From contig JAITPU010000049.1 of NCBI GenBank assembly GCA_031289235.1, forward strand, positions 1 through 23,771: a stretch of DNA of 23,771 bases, given 5' to 3'. Both the position numbers and the translations under genes were made by a program. Positions 23,477-23,771 of the stretch are shown piece after piece (position 1 is the stretch's first letter; the number at the start of each line of letters is the position of its first letter). This DNA is from Eubacteriales Family XIII. Incertae Sedis bacterium. GTDB lineage: Bacteria > Bacillota > Clostridia > Peptostreptococcales > Anaerovoracaceae. The notes beneath the pieces are model-generated. The model ran no database searches. It had not been told where the DNA came from and saw only the letters and a list, made by a program, of their open reading frames with translations.

Positions 23477-23743
23477 TCAACAACATGACTGAGTCTTCTG
23501 TGTAGCCCTTAGGCAGTTCGCCTCAAGGATTACGTCTCGGATTTCGCTGACTTGCGCGATGTTCTTTTCTCTGAGTTTCTTTCCGCATTTTTTACAAGGA
23601 CTAATGTTTGCATTTGCGCGTGTTCTTAATAAATAACTGTCATTGAGACCTTCGAGCTGCGATGACGTTTTGCGGAAACCCAAGTCTTTTCGTTTGATAC
23701 AGTTTCTCAATGTTTCGTCTAATCTCCGGGCATAACCGCCCAA
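23477..23743 (-). CDS. Unrecognised open frame with a CxxC motif, possible gene fragment
   Basis: A minus-strand frame of 88 codons beginning at a TTG (23741-23743) and open a little further back to a TAA at 23756-23758. It has no ATG and no visible ribosome binding site. It is rich in Lys and Arg and contains CKKCGKK, half of a possible zinc knuckle, and ends in two cysteines. I do not recognise the family. It may be a fragment of a gene that once lay upstream of the mutS remnant, which is on the same strand, or simply an open frame in AT-rich DNA. Confidence 0.2.
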   Translation of the reverse strand: MGGYARRLDETLRNCIKRKDLGFRKTSSQLEGLNDSYLLRTRANANISPCKKCGKKLREKNIAQVSEIRDVILEANCLRATQKTQSCC

Positions 23744-23771
23744 TACTGTATATTCTTAATTGTTCTGCATT

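Larger units (their letters stand above)
22986..23771. other. Gene-poor, apparently eroded region
   Basis: No intact gene is supported in this ~790-base stretch. It contains two perfect tandem repeats (23038-23069 and 23166-23185), a minus-strand mutS remnant (23225-23308), an orphan terminator (23350-23395) and an ATG-less minus-strand frame (23477-23743). Short protein-like stretches broken by stops and a one-base frame change (for example minus-strand KNIVYVINKPANS ending at 22993-22995) suggest decayed coding or dispersed-repeat sequence. The part right of about 23200 is visibly more AT-rich than the rest of the window. Confidence 0.6.

Noticed and set aside
23460..23500. GGCTCTGTCAA near 23471 resembling the end of an insertion sequence
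   Set aside because: Many IS ends start with similar letters, but no matching inverted end, target duplication or transposase motif was found in the window.

Overview
The window reads as a chromosomal segment from an anaerobic, Clostridia-like Firmicute. The evidence is a sigma-A gene inside a dgt-dnaG-rpoD-trmK-nif3 cluster, an RNase P RNA with the layout of the A type (Bacilli normally carry the B type), strong AGGAGG-type ribosome binding sites, three exported proteins with S-layer homology (SLH) domains, and a very large oxygen-sensitive-type acyl-CoA dehydratase activase fusion. Genus cannot be assigned from the sequence alone. Every confident gene lies on the + strand.

Layout. Bases 1-196 hold a leader with a plausible extended -10 promoter. 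From 197 to 2509 is an exported phosphodiester-glycosidase (NAGPA-like) protein with three SLH repeats. From 2680 to 10224 runs a housekeeping block: M16 zinc peptidase, dUTPase, dNTP triphosphohydrolase (HD), DNA primase, sigma-A, tRNA m1A22 methyltransferase (TrmK) and a Nif3-family dinuclear metal protein. Several junctions are short or nearly overlapping, as expected for a macromolecular-synthesis operon. RNase P RNA (about 10412-10829) follows under its own extended -10 promoter. A MATE exporter and exonuclease III overlap by four bases. A YcdB/PepSY-like SLH protein then overlaps by four bases a 1420-residue activase/dehydratase fusion. A YebC translation factor and a third SLH protein (three SLH, three FN3-like repeats, two cadherin-like sandwiches) complete the coding part. 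That last gene is followed by a strong intrinsic terminator at 22938-22985.

The last ~950 bases hold no intact gene and look eroded. They contain two perfect short tandem repeats, a minus-strand remnant of the N-terminus of MutS (23225-23308), an orphan intrinsic terminator (23350-23395) and an open minus-strand frame with a CxxC zinc-knuckle motif but no ATG. The right-hand part is visibly more AT-rich than the rest of the window.

The genes mostly divide into nucleic-acid and nucleotide housekeeping (dUTP hydrolysis, dNTP control, priming, transcription initiation, tRNA modification and processing, base-excision repair, translation) and envelope decoration (three SLH proteins). I see no CRISPR array, complete mobile element, toxin-antitoxin or defence cassette. 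The least ordinary items are the activase fusion coupled to an SLH gene, perfect hairpins straddling the stop codons of dut and nif3, a possible leaderless small ORF before yebC, and the decayed 3' end with the mutS fragment.
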